Shown piece by piece: positions 17,785 through 26,060 of a DNA stretch of 64,000 nt. The stretch is from Bryocella elongata (GTDB taxonomy: Bacteria > Acidobacteriota > Terriglobia > Terriglobales > Acidobacteriaceae). The number at the start of each line of letters is the position of its first letter. Position 1 is the stretch's first letter. Position numbers and translations under genes: made by a program. The notes below the pieces were generated by a model, which was not told the origin of the DNA, ran no database searches, and saw nothing but the letters and a program-made list of their open reading frames with translations. The stretch is taken from positions 62,001 to 126,000 of the forward strand of contig NZ_FNVA01000003.1 of assembly GCF_900108185.1 (NCBI RefSeq). The letters are read 5' to 3'.

Positions 17785-17822
17785 CAGAACAGCAGAACAG
17801 CAGAACAGCAGAACAGCAGAAC
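17783..17822 (+). repeat. Five perfect tandem AGCAGAAC units after hslU
   Basis: Units lie at 17783-17790, 17791-17798, 17799-17806, 17807-17814 and 17815-17822, all identical. The first overlaps the hslU TAG stop. The arrangement of stop codon, AGCAGAAC words and GGCCGC-type hairpin matches that after the M16 gene at 2032-2100. Confidence 0.9.
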
Positions 17823-17835
17823 AATGTGACAACCG

Positions 17836-17864
17836 CGCGGCCCGAATGGGGCCGCGTCGATTTT
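17836..17864 (+). terminator. Rho-independent terminator of the hslVU operon
   Basis: Perfect 8-bp arms CGCGGCCC (17836-17843) and GGGCCGCG (17849-17856) enclose a 5-nt loop. TCGATTTT follows. It terminates the hslV-module-hslU transcript before the operators of the next gene. Confidence 0.75.
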
Positions 17865-17930
17865 GAACGTGTTCACTTTTAAGTTGCGTCGCTGTCGGTA
17901 TGGGCGTATTTCTATTTCTGAACACGTTCA
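17864..17930 (+). promoter_or_regulatory. Paired TetR-type operators TGAAC-N2-GTTCA flanking a promoter
   Basis: Two near-identical palindromes lie at 17864-17875 (centre GT) and 17919-17930 (centre AC). The second extends to perfect 9-bp arms (TTTCTGAAC / GTTCAGAAA). Their centres are 55 bp apart, close to five helical turns. A possible -35 (TTGCGT, 17884-17889) and an AT-rich -10 region (about 17907-17916) lie between them. The likely regulator is the TetR-family protein encoded at 18535, but this is inferred from proximity. Confidence 0.6.
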
Positions 17931-17970
17931 GAAACGAATCGGAGCTGATGCAGCACCAAGGAGAGGGAAG

Positions 17971-18351
17971 ATGAATATCGGTTTGATCTACGCGCTGTAT
18001 GTCGCCATTTCACTGGCCATGACGGCCTGGGTAGCGCGCACGCTGCACCGCAACGGACGGGTCTTTCTTGTGGATGCCTTTCGCGGCAACGAGATTCTGG
18101 CGGACGCGGTGAATCACCTTCTGGTCGTTGGGTTCTACCTCGTGAACATCGGCTTCATCCTCTTGGCGCTCAAGACGGAGTACTCGATGGCGAACCTGCG
18201 GGCCGTGCTGGAGGTGGAGAGCTGGAAGCTTGGGGTCGTGGTCACGGTGCTGGGCATCATGCACGTCACCAACATCGTCATTCTGACGTTGATGCGGTTT
18301 GGCACGCGGAACCGGGCGAATCGCGAGACGGAGCTTCCGGCGACGGCGTAG
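17971..18351 (+). CDS. Small polytopic membrane protein under TetR-type operators
   Basis: The protein has 126 residues. The ATG at 17971 follows GGAGAGGGAAG, a strong Shine-Dalgarno, and is chosen over an upstream in-frame start that would run through the operator. Three hydrophobic segments are visible: near residues 3-20, 45-66 (HLLVVGFYLVNIGFILLAL) and 84-106 (GVVVTVLGIMHVTNIVILTL). I do not recognise the family. Operators at 17864-17930 and a TetR gene downstream suggest an inducible membrane function, possibly related to lipid or small-molecule stress. That role is a guess. Confidence 0.75.
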   Translation: MNIGLIYALYVAISLAMTAWVARTLHRNGRVFLVDAFRGNEILADAVNHLLVVGFYLVNIGFILLALKTEYSMANLRAVLEVESWKLGVVVTVLGIMHVTNIVILTLMRFGTRNRANRETELPATA

Positions 18352-18425
18352 GAGTTCGTGCCGTCAGCTCCGTTGTAGAGATTGGCTGGTGGCACGAGCA
18401 ACTTTCCAGAAGGCTGAGAACAACC

Positions 18426-18614
18426 ATGCACAACCGGAGATTTGTGATGCTTACCCCCGCAACGAGTATCCTCATCCTGAGCCTGGCCACGGTGGCCAGC
18501 CTGTGGCTCTGTACCCGAAGCAAGCAGCACAAGAGTGCTACATCGAAACCTCTGCGTCGCGCCGTGCATCGTCCGTCGCAGGTTCTGGGAGATCCGTACC
18601 ATCTGCGCAGCTAA
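18426..18614 (+). CDS. Possible small membrane peptide upstream of the TetR gene
   Basis: The frame encodes 62 residues with one hydrophobic segment (about residues 9-28, LTPATSILILSLATVASLWL) and a basic tail. A second in-frame ATG is at 18447. It overlaps the proposed TetR start by about 80 nt. No homology is recognised. The hydrophobic helix argues for a real product, but length and overlap keep confidence low. Confidence 0.3.
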   Translation: MHNRRFVMLTPATSILILSLATVASLWLCTRSKQHKSATSKPLRRAVHRPSQVLGDPYHLRS

Positions 18615-19332
18615 GAAGACATCGACGATCGAGAAGCCTGCGAGACAGGCGCGCAGGGCGGCGGGCGCCGAGGCGGGGACGAAGAGCGAGGAGACGCGCG
18701 CTCGCATCCTTGCCGCGGCGCTGGCGGTCTTCCGTGAGCACGGCTTTGAGCGGGCCACGATGCGGGAGATCGCGGCCGAGGCGGGCGTAGCCACCGGTGC
18801 GGCGTACTACTACTTCGACTCCAAGGACGCGCTGGTGATGGCGTTCTATGAGCAGTCGCAGCGGCAGATGGTGGCTGACCTCGAAGTGAAGCTGGCGCAG
18901 GCAAAGACGCTGGAGCAGCGGCTGCGGACCATCATCGGCGAGAAGCTTGAGTACTTCGCGCCCAACAAACGGTTGCTCGGAGCGCTCTCTGCGCATGCGG
19001 ACCCGGAGCATCCGCTGAGCCCTTTCAGCAGCGAAACGAGCGCCATCCGCGAGGAGGACCTGGGCTTCTTCGAGCGGGCTGTTGCAGACTCGGGCGTGAA
19101 GCTGCCGAAGGACATCGCACCATACCTTCCGCGGCTGCTGTGGATGTACCAGATGGGGCTCATTCTTTTCTGGGTATATGACCGCTCCACGAATGCCCGC
19201 CGCACGAAGGCCCTGTTCGACCAGACACTGAAGATGCTGCTGTTGACGTTGAAGATTGCGCAGCTTCCGCTGCTGCGGCCGATGCATCGGATGGCGGCGG
19301 AGTTGCTTCGCGTGGTCTACGACGAAGCGTAG
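18535..19332 (+). CDS. TetR/AcrR family transcriptional regulator
   Basis: The protein has up to 265 residues from a GTG at 18535. No ATG occurs before the conserved domain, so the start is uncertain. The N-terminal HTH reads ARILAAALAVFREHGFERAT followed by MREIAAEAGVATGAAYYYF, a textbook TetR DNA-binding domain. The C-terminal ligand domain is about 190 residues and includes a hydrophobic YLPRLLWMYQMGLILFWVYD stretch, which suggests a lipophilic ligand. It probably represses the membrane gene at 17971 through the TGAAC-N2-GTTCA operators about 610-670 bp upstream. That link is inferred. Confidence 0.85.
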   Translation: MLHRNLCVAPCIVRRRFWEIRTICAAKKTSTIEKPARQARRAAGAEAGTKSEETRARILAAALAVFREHGFERATMREIAAEAGVATGAAYYYFDSKDALVMAFYEQSQRQMVADLEVKLAQAKTLEQRLRTIIGEKLEYFAPNKRLLGALSAHADPEHPLSPFSSETSAIREEDLGFFERAVADSGVKLPKDIAPYLPRLLWMYQMGLILFWVYDRSTNARRTKALFDQTLKMLLLTLKIAQLPLLRPMHRMAAELLRVVYDEA

Positions 19333-19375
19333 CGCTCGCCGCATCGTTGTGAGCCTGCTGCGCTATGCTGGCCCT

Positions 19376-21109
19376 ATGCAGCGTGTGACAAACGCCTTGG
19401 CCGGGACTGGGACGTGGGCCCGGCGACTCCTGATTGCGTACAGCGCGATCCTCTTCTTCAATGGGATTGGTCTGGCGAAGTACGACATCTATCAGCTTGA
19501 TGGCGACGCGCTGGCGTTCATGGATATTGCCTCCGCGATGCTGCGGCACGACTGGGCGATGGCCATCAACGGCTATTGGAATCCGCTGTATTCGGTCGTC
19601 CTTGCAGCAGGGCTGCAGCTCGCACATCCCACGCGGGTGCACGAGCTGCAGGTGTTCTACTACTGCAACTTCTTCATCTACTGCTGTTCGTTCGCGGCCT
19701 GCGCGTACCTGATCTCCGGGCTGTTGCAGCTGCGTGCAAAGAAGGATCCTGACGCCACCCATGCCTTCTCGGCCACGGCGTTGTACTTCTTCAGCTTTGC
19801 GACGCTGCTGGTGTCGTTCCTGCGCGAGCTTTCGCTGGGCAAGGTGCGTAGTGACGCGCTGATGATGACGCTGTTTTTCGTCGCTGCGGGAACGTTGCTG
19901 CGCATCCAGGTCGAGCGCAGGGTGTGGCTCTTTCCGCTGCTTGGATTGTCGCTGGGGCTGGCGTACCTGACCAAGTCGTATGCGATGATTCCGTCGGTGT
20001 TGTTGCTCGGAGCCCTTGGCTTGTATGCCGTCTTGCGCGAACGGCGGATGCTTGCCGGTGTCATTCTCGCGGGCCTCGTCTATGCGGCGCTGGCAGGACC
20101 TTACGTCTATGGCATATCGAAGCAGCGCGGGTATCTGACGACCGGCGAGAGCGCACGCATGAACTATGCCTTCTTTGTCGATGGCACCGCGCGCTGGCAC
20201 GAGTGGCGGACGGGCGACCTGGGCCACGCCAGCGCGAACTGGGCGCATCACGAAGAGCTCCTGCTAAATTCACCGGCGATCTACAGCTATCGCGACCACC
20301 AGGTGGGCACATATCCCCTGTGGTTTGATCCTTCGTACTGGACGCAGGGGCTGAAGCCGAAGATCTACCTGATGGGGCATGTGCACCGGCTGATCCGGAC
20401 CACCGAGCTGCTGACCAGGTTCCTGCTGGAGCGGCCTGAGCCGCTCGTCGTGCTGCTTTTGTTCTTCCTGCTCGGAGCCAGATTGCCCGCGAGTTGGCGC
20501 GAAGCTCTGCCGTACCTGGTGCTGATCGGATGGGGAGCGCTGCTGGTCGCCATCTACATGCCCATCGACCTGCAGGATCGTTACGTGCAGTTCGCATTCA
20601 TGTTTGTGCTCTTCCCGCTGACGGCGATGCTGCGGACCGGAAGAAGCGCAGCGTTGCCAGCTGGTGTCGAGGTCGCGTGCATCGCACTGGCCTTCGTGCT
20701 GCTGGGACAAAGCCTGCGCGATATCGCGCAGACGCGCCGGATCGACAACGTGACCGCGCAGCCGGGTGGAGCGTACAGCAAACAGATCTATCCGGCAGCT
20801 GCCGCGTTGCGAGCACTGGGAACGAGCCCCGGGAGCTATGTGGCCTGCTTCGGCGATCAGGCCTGCTACGTCGACCAATACTGGGCGCGGCTTGCGGATA
20901 CGGCCATCGACACCGAGATTGAGGTGCCGGATGATGGCGATCCGATGACGTTCTGGAACTCCCTCACGAACAAGGAGCAGGTGCTGGCTACGGTGCGGCG
21001 GAATGGCGCCAAGGCGATTGTTGCCGAGTCGGCAACGACCACGGACACACCAGCTGGGTGGGAGCATGTACCGGGAACGGTCTTCTTCGTCTATCCGCTG
21101 AATCAGTAA
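19376..21109 (+). CDS. Polytopic GT-C-type glycosyltransferase-like membrane protein
   Basis: The protein has 577 residues from the ATG at 19376, which is preferred because the preceding 40 in-frame codons overlap the TetR end. About ten hydrophobic helices are visible. The first loop contains YQLDGDALAFMDIASAML and NGYWNPLYSVVLAAG, resembling the acidic-motif loop of GT39/ArnT-type enzymes that use polyprenyl-phosphate sugars. A soluble C-terminal part (about residues 460-577) follows. TATGCT (19364-19369) ends 6 nt before the ATG. The gene converges on a GT2 gene, with 3 bp between the stops. The sugar and acceptor are unknown. Confidence 0.7.
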   Translation: MQRVTNALAGTGTWARRLLIAYSAILFFNGIGLAKYDIYQLDGDALAFMDIASAMLRHDWAMAINGYWNPLYSVVLAAGLQLAHPTRVHELQVFYYCNFFIYCCSFAACAYLISGLLQLRAKKDPDATHAFSATALYFFSFATLLVSFLRELSLGKVRSDALMMTLFFVAAGTLLRIQVERRVWLFPLLGLSLGLAYLTKSYAMIPSVLLLGALGLYAVLRERRMLAGVILAGLVYAALAGPYVYGISKQRGYLTTGESARMNYAFFVDGTARWHEWRTGDLGHASANWAHHEELLLNSPAIYSYRDHQVGTYPLWFDPSYWTQGLKPKIYLMGHVHRLIRTTELLTRFLLERPEPLVVLLLFFLLGARLPASWREALPYLVLIGWGALLVAIYMPIDLQDRYVQFAFMFVLFPLTAMLRTGRSAALPAGVEVACIALAFVLLGQSLRDIAQTRRIDNVTAQPGGAYSKQIYPAAAALRALGTSPGSYVACFGDQACYVDQYWARLADTAIDTEIEVPDDGDPMTFWNSLTNKEQVLATVRRNGAKAIVAESATTTDTPAGWEHVPGTVFFVYPLNQ

Positions 21110-21112
21110 GTT

Positions 21113-22042
21113 CTACGGCTCGAAGAAGGGAACGTCGAGGTAGCGCATGCGGCGCACCTCGGCGCGGCCGCGAGCGACCGAGTCCAGGATCAGGCCACAG
21201 AAGAGCGACAGCGACGCGAGCAGCATGATCCCCATCGCGAGGATGGCCGTAGGGAAGCGTGGCACCAGGTGCGTGCGGTGGAACTCCAGCGCGATGGGCA
21301 GCGCCAGGCCAATGCTGAGGCAGAAGAAGAACACCGCAGCCAGCGAGAAGAAGAGCAGTGGGCGCTCATCCTTGACGAGCAGGATGATGGTGCGAAGGAT
21401 GCGTGCGCCGTCGGCGTAGGTGTTGAGCTTGGAGGTGCTGCCCTCTTCGCGGTCGCGATAGGGAGTATCGACCTCGCCCAGCGGCATGCGCAGCTGCAGC
21501 GCGTGCACGGTGAGCTCGGTCTCGATCTCGAAGCCGTGCGATGCAGCAGGAAAGCTCTTGACGAAGCGGCGCGAGAAGATGCGGTAGCCGCTGAGGAGGT
21601 CGCGGATGCGGCTTCCGAAGATCTTCGCGACCAGGCCGGTGAGAACGGAGTTTCCAAGCCGATGCCCAGGCCGGTATGCGGCCTCAATGTCGGTGATGCG
21701 AGCGCCGTTCACCATGTCGAGATGCTCGCGCAGAAGCAACTCGATCATCTGCGGCGCATACCTTGCGTCGTAGGTGCCGTCTCCATCGACGAGGACATAG
21801 ATGTCGGCTTCTACGTCCGAGAACATGCGTCGGACGACGTTGCCCTTGCCGGGAAGAGTCTCGCGGCGCACGATGGCGCCATGTTCTCGGGCAATCTCCT
21901 CCGTGTTGTCGGTGGAGTTGTTGTTGTAGACGTAGATCACAGCGGACGGCAGCGCGGCACGAAAGTCATCGACGACCCGCGAGATCGATATAGCTTCGTT
22001 GCGGCACGGCACAAGAACTGCAATGCGGGGAGTGTTCGCCAT
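21113..22042 (-). CDS. GT2 family glycosyltransferase (polyprenyl-phosphate sugar synthase-like)
   Basis: The protein has 309 residues. The ATG at 22042 opens MANTPRIAVLVPCRNE, the usual GT2 N-terminus. A longer upstream reading would overlap the neighbouring gene. YVLVDGDGTYDARYAPQMIE carries the DxD-like metal site. RIRDLLSGYRIFSRRFVKSF and FEIETELTVHA are characteristic of DPM1/polyprenyl-phosphate glycosyltransferases. Two C-terminal helices (about residues 228-250 and 264-290) anchor it in the membrane. It probably supplies a polyprenyl-linked sugar to the GT-C-like neighbours, which is an inference from clustering. Confidence 0.85.
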   Translation of the reverse strand: MANTPRIAVLVPCRNEAISISRVVDDFRAALPSAVIYVYNNNSTDNTEEIAREHGAIVRRETLPGKGNVVRRMFSDVEADIYVLVDGDGTYDARYAPQMIELLLREHLDMVNGARITDIEAAYRPGHRLGNSVLTGLVAKIFGSRIRDLLSGYRIFSRRFVKSFPAASHGFEIETELTVHALQLRMPLGEVDTPYRDREEGSTSKLNTYADGARILRTIILLVKDERPLLFFSLAAVFFFCLSIGLALPIALEFHRTHLVPRFPTAILAMGIMLLASLSLFCGLILDSVARGRAEVRRMRYLDVPFFEP

Positions 22043-22068
22043 GGTGTGAGCTTCTTGGGTCAAGGCTA

Positions 22069-23610
22069 TCACTGTGCTCCTGAAGGACATTGGCCCTGTC
22101 GCGCGAAGGTCTGCGGCATGAGGAGGCTCTGCGCGGCTGTCGCCGGGATATCGCAGGGCAGGAATGCCAGCGAAGGTTGATCCCCTACGGTGTTGACGAA
22201 GTTCATGGGAGCGATTGCCTCCTGGCGATACCCCGAGGTGAACGGTGGCCCATTGAACAACCAGGCAGGGGAGTACGTTTCGGGCTCGTGATCGAGGAGG
22301 ATCGCTGTGAAGTGTTTGCCGGCAATGGCTTCTCGTACCTCCGCCGCTACCTGTGGGTCCTTCTCCAGCACGGCGTCGAGAGCGTCCATCTCCGCGTGCA
22401 AGGGCTTGCCCGCGAGGATGGCATCGTAGCTGTGGCTGGTGAGCCAGATATCGCCAGGAACACCACGGACGATGTCCAGGAAGTGCTCGCGCGTGGCGAG
22501 CATCGATGGCGAAGGATCGAATTCGATCGGCCGGTAGAGGTGCATGGATATCTGCGCGATGACCATCAGCCAGAGCAGGCCCGGAAGCGGCGACTGCGCG
22601 TCGAGAGGCGCCAACCGGGCAATCGCGATACCGGCGACCAGCACGAGCCACACGTAGGCGGGAAGGATTGTGTTGACGTAAGAGCCCTCATGCGCGCGCG
22701 CGAACCAGATGCTTCCCGTAATCAGCAGCGTGAACCAGACATAGAAAAAACCACGCTGGGAAGACCAGCGGATGGGTCGGACCATGAGCGCCATCGCGCA
22801 CAGAAGCAGGGCGATGGGCAGAGGCTGGAGCAGATCGTAGGGCAGATACAGCACCGCGTAGTGCCTTGAGATTCCGAGCTGTTTCACGGTACCGAAGACA
22901 TAGTAGCTGTACCAGCCGCCCGAAGTGCGCTGCAGCCAGACGATGCTGAGCCACGCAAGCGCAGCATAGATCGCCATATTGAGCACCATGCGGCGCGGCC
23001 GTCTCCACTCGACGACAAAGGCCAACAGCCCTATGGGCAGAAATCCCTGCTTCGTCTGGAACGCCAGCACCCAGACTATGGCTGCAATCGGCGGAGGTGC
23101 GAAGCGCATACAGTACACGGCAAGCACAAAGAGAAAGACGGACAACGAATCCACTCGCCCAATGTCGTACCACCCCAATGCGACGCTGTAGAGCGAAGCA
23201 TAGATGCCCACGGCAGAGATGGCCGCTACGGTGTTCGCAGTCTCGCGGCGAATGTGCAGATACAGTACCGCTGCGGTTCCCAGCGCTGACAACAATGACA
23301 CCGAGCGAAGAGCGACATATCCCAGCCCGGTGATCTTGGACATCGCGAGTGAAGCATAGAAGAACAGAGGCGCATACAGGAACGGGGCCCATTCGAGCGA
23401 TGGCTTCCCGTACAAAGGTTGTCCATGGGCGAGCCGCCACACGGAGGTCATCATGGCTGATTCCATGCGGTCAAGTTCAAAGGGATACCGCAGTCGCCGC
23501 ACGGCTGTGTATACGAATGCCAACAGCATCAGCAACGAAAGAGAGACCGCGATGCCCTGGGTTCGACGCAGCCATAAAGCGCGTTGCGCGCTGGCATTCG
23601 GTGCATCCAT
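22069..23610 (-). CDS. Polytopic membrane protein, GT39-like
   Basis: The protein has 513 residues. The ATG at 23610 (MDAPNASAQ) is chosen over an upstream in-frame start because a TATACT hexamer lies 7 nt before it. About ten hydrophobic helices are visible. The first loop reads YPFELDRMESAMM then GQPLYGKPSLEWAPFLYAPL, which I recognise from acidobacterial and chloroflexal GT39-type membrane proteins. A soluble tail of about 110 residues follows. Base composition is somewhat lower in GC than flanking genes. It is upstream of the GT2 gene on the same strand with a 26-bp gap, so the two are likely co-transcribed. No substrate is deducible. Confidence 0.72.
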   Translation of the reverse strand: MDAPNASAQRALWLRRTQGIAVSLSLLMLLAFVYTAVRRLRYPFELDRMESAMMTSVWRLAHGQPLYGKPSLEWAPFLYAPLFFYASLAMSKITGLGYVALRSVSLLSALGTAAVLYLHIRRETANTVAAISAVGIYASLYSVALGWYDIGRVDSLSVFLFVLAVYCMRFAPPPIAAIVWVLAFQTKQGFLPIGLLAFVVEWRRPRRMVLNMAIYAALAWLSIVWLQRTSGGWYSYYVFGTVKQLGISRHYAVLYLPYDLLQPLPIALLLCAMALMVRPIRWSSQRGFFYVWFTLLITGSIWFARAHEGSYVNTILPAYVWLVLVAGIAIARLAPLDAQSPLPGLLWLMVIAQISMHLYRPIEFDPSPSMLATREHFLDIVRGVPGDIWLTSHSYDAILAGKPLHAEMDALDAVLEKDPQVAAEVREAIAGKHFTAILLDHEPETYSPAWLFNGPPFTSGYRQEAIAPMNFVNTVGDQPSLAFLPCDIPATAAQSLLMPQTFARQGQCPSGAQ

Positions 23611-23656
23611 GGCTGCTAGTATAGGTCTGTTTGCAGGGGTCGCGTGAAGCAGAGAT

Positions 23657-24844
23657 ATGGAATATCGCCTACAGAGACGCTGCGATTTCGCGCTGAAGGC
23701 TTTGCTCCTTTGCTGTGCAACCGTTCTGATTCCACTCAGCATCTATAACCTGCACAATCGCGGAGACTGGAGTCTCGCCGACTGGTTGATCAATTACTCG
23801 AGCGGCTTTGTGCGTCGAGGATTGATTGGTTCGGGGTTTCTCGCCCTTGCGCGGATGCACATTCCGGTCGTGGCATCCGTGCTGCTTGTGCAGCTTGGTG
23901 TGTATGGCGTCACGCTCGTCGGAGTATGGCGGATCTTTCGCGAAGTCGACTGGACGTTTGGGCTCCTGCTCATCATCTTCTCGCCTGCCACGTTGCAGTT
24001 TCCTCTCATGGATCCGGGCTTCGCGCTACGAAAAGAGATTCTGCTCTATGCAACGCTTACGTTCGTTCTGATCTTCGCTGGACGGATGCGAACATCATGG
24101 TTGATCCTCAGCCTCCTGTTGATCGTGGCGGCGATGGTGCTGTCCCATGAGGCCATCTTTGTCTACCTGCCTTATGTTGTCGCCGCCCTTTTCCTGGTGA
24201 CGCGCGATCTCCGCAGAACACTGCTCATCTCGCTGCTGCCTCTGATTGTGGCTGCGCTTTGCTTTCTCTCGGTCTCCCATCATCCGGGAGGAGCATCCGC
24301 CGCGCAGGCTATCTGCGTCGCGGTGAAGAACACGCATCCTCCACACGCTGAGACGATCTGCGGAGGCGCCATCGACTACCTCGCGCAGACGTCAGATTTT
24401 GCGCGGGAGCACGTGCTTCGCGTCTCGAACGCAGAGCACTACTGGCGCGTGATGCCTACGCTGTTTCTTCTCTCGGCGTTCCCGTTTGTCTGGCAGCTGG
24501 AGACCATGCGCCGGCTTGGTCAGCGCCGCGAGGCATTCGTGATTGGCGGGTGTGCGCTACTCGCTACGCTGGGCTCGATCGGGCTCTTCCTGTTTGGGAC
24601 CGACTGGACGCGATGGGTATCGATCCATGCCTTCTGCCTGATGCTGCTGTGCGGCTTTGCGGCATCCCGGCGGAGGAATGCCGAGCACGATACGGGGGCG
24701 CGACCGCTATCAAGGAGCCGCCTGATGGTGGGAGGAGCCGCACTTGCCGTCTATGCGCTGGCGTGGAATCTTGCGCTCTATCAGCCGCGAATTCCCCTTG
24801 GCGGCCTGGTTCACTACGTCGTCATGGCACGCCGCGACGCCTGA
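23657..24844 (+). CDS. Polytopic membrane protein of unknown function
   Basis: The protein has 395 residues with about nine or ten hydrophobic helices and no long soluble domain. The N-terminal part contains WSLADWLINYSSGFVRRGLI, a pattern I associate with uncharacterised membrane proteins of exopolysaccharide loci. I cannot assign a family. It is divergent from the GT39-like gene, with 46 bp between starts, which suggests a shared promoter region and a common role in surface glycan assembly. A strong terminator follows. GC content is lower than in housekeeping neighbours. Confidence 0.68.
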   Translation: MEYRLQRRCDFALKALLLCCATVLIPLSIYNLHNRGDWSLADWLINYSSGFVRRGLIGSGFLALARMHIPVVASVLLVQLGVYGVTLVGVWRIFREVDWTFGLLLIIFSPATLQFPLMDPGFALRKEILLYATLTFVLIFAGRMRTSWLILSLLLIVAAMVLSHEAIFVYLPYVVAALFLVTRDLRRTLLISLLPLIVAALCFLSVSHHPGGASAAQAICVAVKNTHPPHAETICGGAIDYLAQTSDFAREHVLRVSNAEHYWRVMPTLFLLSAFPFVWQLETMRRLGQRREAFVIGGCALLATLGSIGLFLFGTDWTRWVSIHAFCLMLLCGFAASRRRNAEHDTGARPLSRSRLMVGGAALAVYALAWNLALYQPRIPLGGLVHYVVMARRDA

Positions 24845-24861
24845 GTTCTGCGCTGAACGCA

Positions 24862-24896
24862 CCGAGGGCCGGACATGGCGTCCGGCCCTCGGTATT
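24862..24896. terminator. Strong bidirectional terminator between membrane gene and tal
   Basis: Perfect 13-bp arms CCGAGGGCCGGAC (24862-24874) and GTCCGGCCCTCGG (24880-24892) enclose a 5-nt loop, followed by TATTT. It lies between convergent genes and can serve both. Confidence 0.85.
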
Positions 24897-24928
24897 TGCG
24901 ATTCGTCCCGACTCGATTGCCCGGCCGC

Positions 24929-25924
24929 TTAGGCGTTGACCGGCTCAGCCTTGAGCTCGGCGACGCGCTTGGCGAGCAGAGCTTCGAGGTCTTCGAGAGC
25001 CTTGGAGAAGCCTTCGATGCCTTCCTTCAGCTTGTCGTGGGCCATCCGGTTTTCCTCGTGCATCTTGTCGAAGGTCGCCTTGTCGATGGAGATCTTCTCG
25101 ACATCGGAGGCCTTAGCCTTCTCAGGATCGAGAGCGCGCTCGAGGGTGCCTTCGGTGTTCTGCAGCTTCTCGAGGAGGTCCGGAGAGATGGTCAGCAGGT
25201 CGCTGCCGGCGAGTTCGACGATCTCACCCGTGTTGCGGAAGCTGGCGCCCATGACCTGGGTCTTGTAGCCGAACTTCTTGTAGTAGGTGAAGACCTCGGT
25301 GACGCTCTTGACGCCCGGATCGTTCGCGCCCTCGTAGTCGCCGGGCTCGTTCTTCTTGTACCAGTCGAGGATGCGGCCGACGAAGGGCGAGATGAGGGTG
25401 ACCTTGGCTTCAGCGCAGGCGATGGCCTGGTGCAGGCCGAAGAGCAGCGTCAGGTTGCAGTGGATGCCTTCGGTCTCGAGGATCTCGGCGGCCTTGATGC
25501 CTTCCCAGGTGGAAGCGATCTTGATCAGCACGCGGTCGTTGGTGATCCCAGCAGCGTGGTACTGGCTGATGATGTCGCGTGCGGCAGCCAGGGTGCCTTC
25601 GGTGTCATAGCTCAGGCGGGCATCGACTTCGGTCGAAACGCGGCCCGGGACGATCTCGAGGATCTTGCGGCCGAAGGCGACAGCGAGCGACTTGAACGCC
25701 GCGGCGGCGATTGCCTTATCGTCCGCCGACTCACCCAGGGAGGACTTCGCCTGCGAGAGCACGTCGTCGATGATCGACTGGTACTCGGGCATGGTGGCGG
25801 CCTTGGCGATGAGCGAGGGGTTGGTGGTCGCGTCGGTCGGCTTGTACTTCTTGATGGAGTTGATGTCGCCGGAGTCGGCGACCACGGTGGTCATGCTCTT
25901 GAGCTGATCGAGAAGATTGGCCAT
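24929..25924 (-). CDS. tal: Transaldolase
   Basis: Transaldolase transfers a dihydroxyacetone unit in the non-oxidative pentose phosphate pathway (sedoheptulose-7-P + glyceraldehyde-3-P to erythrose-4-P + fructose-6-P). At 331 residues it matches the TalB length. TDATTNPSL (residues 30-38) is the N-terminal signature, and [12 protein letters not shown] carries the Schiff-base lysine at residue 135. [18 protein letters not shown] and [13 protein letters not shown] are further family blocks. The start at 25924 has GGAG 8 nt upstream. A TATAAT -10 is seen 50 bp before the start. It is followed upstream by glycogen synthase, fitting a carbon-storage and sugar-phosphate theme. Confidence 0.95.
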   Translation of the reverse strand: MANLLDQLKSMTTVVADSGDINSIKKYKPTDATTNPSLIAKAATMPEYQSIIDDVLSQAKSSLGESADDKAIAAAAFKSLAVAFGRKILEIVPGRVSTEVDARLSYDTEGTLAAARDIISQYHAAGITNDRVLIKIASTWEGIKAAEILETEGIHCNLTLLFGLHQAIACAEAKVTLISPFVGRILDWYKKNEPGDYEGANDPGVKSVTEVFTYYKKFGYKTQVMGASFRNTGEIVELAGSDLLTISPDLLEKLQNTEGTLERALDPEKAKASDVEKISIDKATFDKMHEENRMAHDKLKEGIEGFSKALEDLEALLAKRVAELKAEPVNA

Positions 25925-25973
25925 GGAAAGCTCCCTGCGGCGTCAATGTAGGCGCAAACGGCGCGTCCCCTCC

Positions 25974-25979
25974 ATTATA
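25974..25979 (-). promoter_or_regulatory. Consensus -10 hexamer (TATAAT) for tal
   Basis: On the minus strand this hexamer reads TATAAT, 50 nt upstream of the tal ATG. No good -35 is seen 16-18 nt further up. Confidence 0.45.
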
Positions 25980-26060
25980 AATGCCGGGGCCGTTACGGTT
26001 GCGTGACGAGGAAGTGGGGCCGCCGGACAGCACATTGTGGGGATGCGCCCGGCAGCAACA

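Noticed and set aside
17783-17822. AGCAGAAC array as a CRISPR
   Set aside because: The units are 8 bp, directly abutting, with no spacers and no cas genes nearby.
16489-17925. 478-residue antisense frame over hslU
   Set aside because: It is a shadow of hslU and runs through the AGCAGAAC repeats, which read there as Cys/Phe/Leu-rich repeats.
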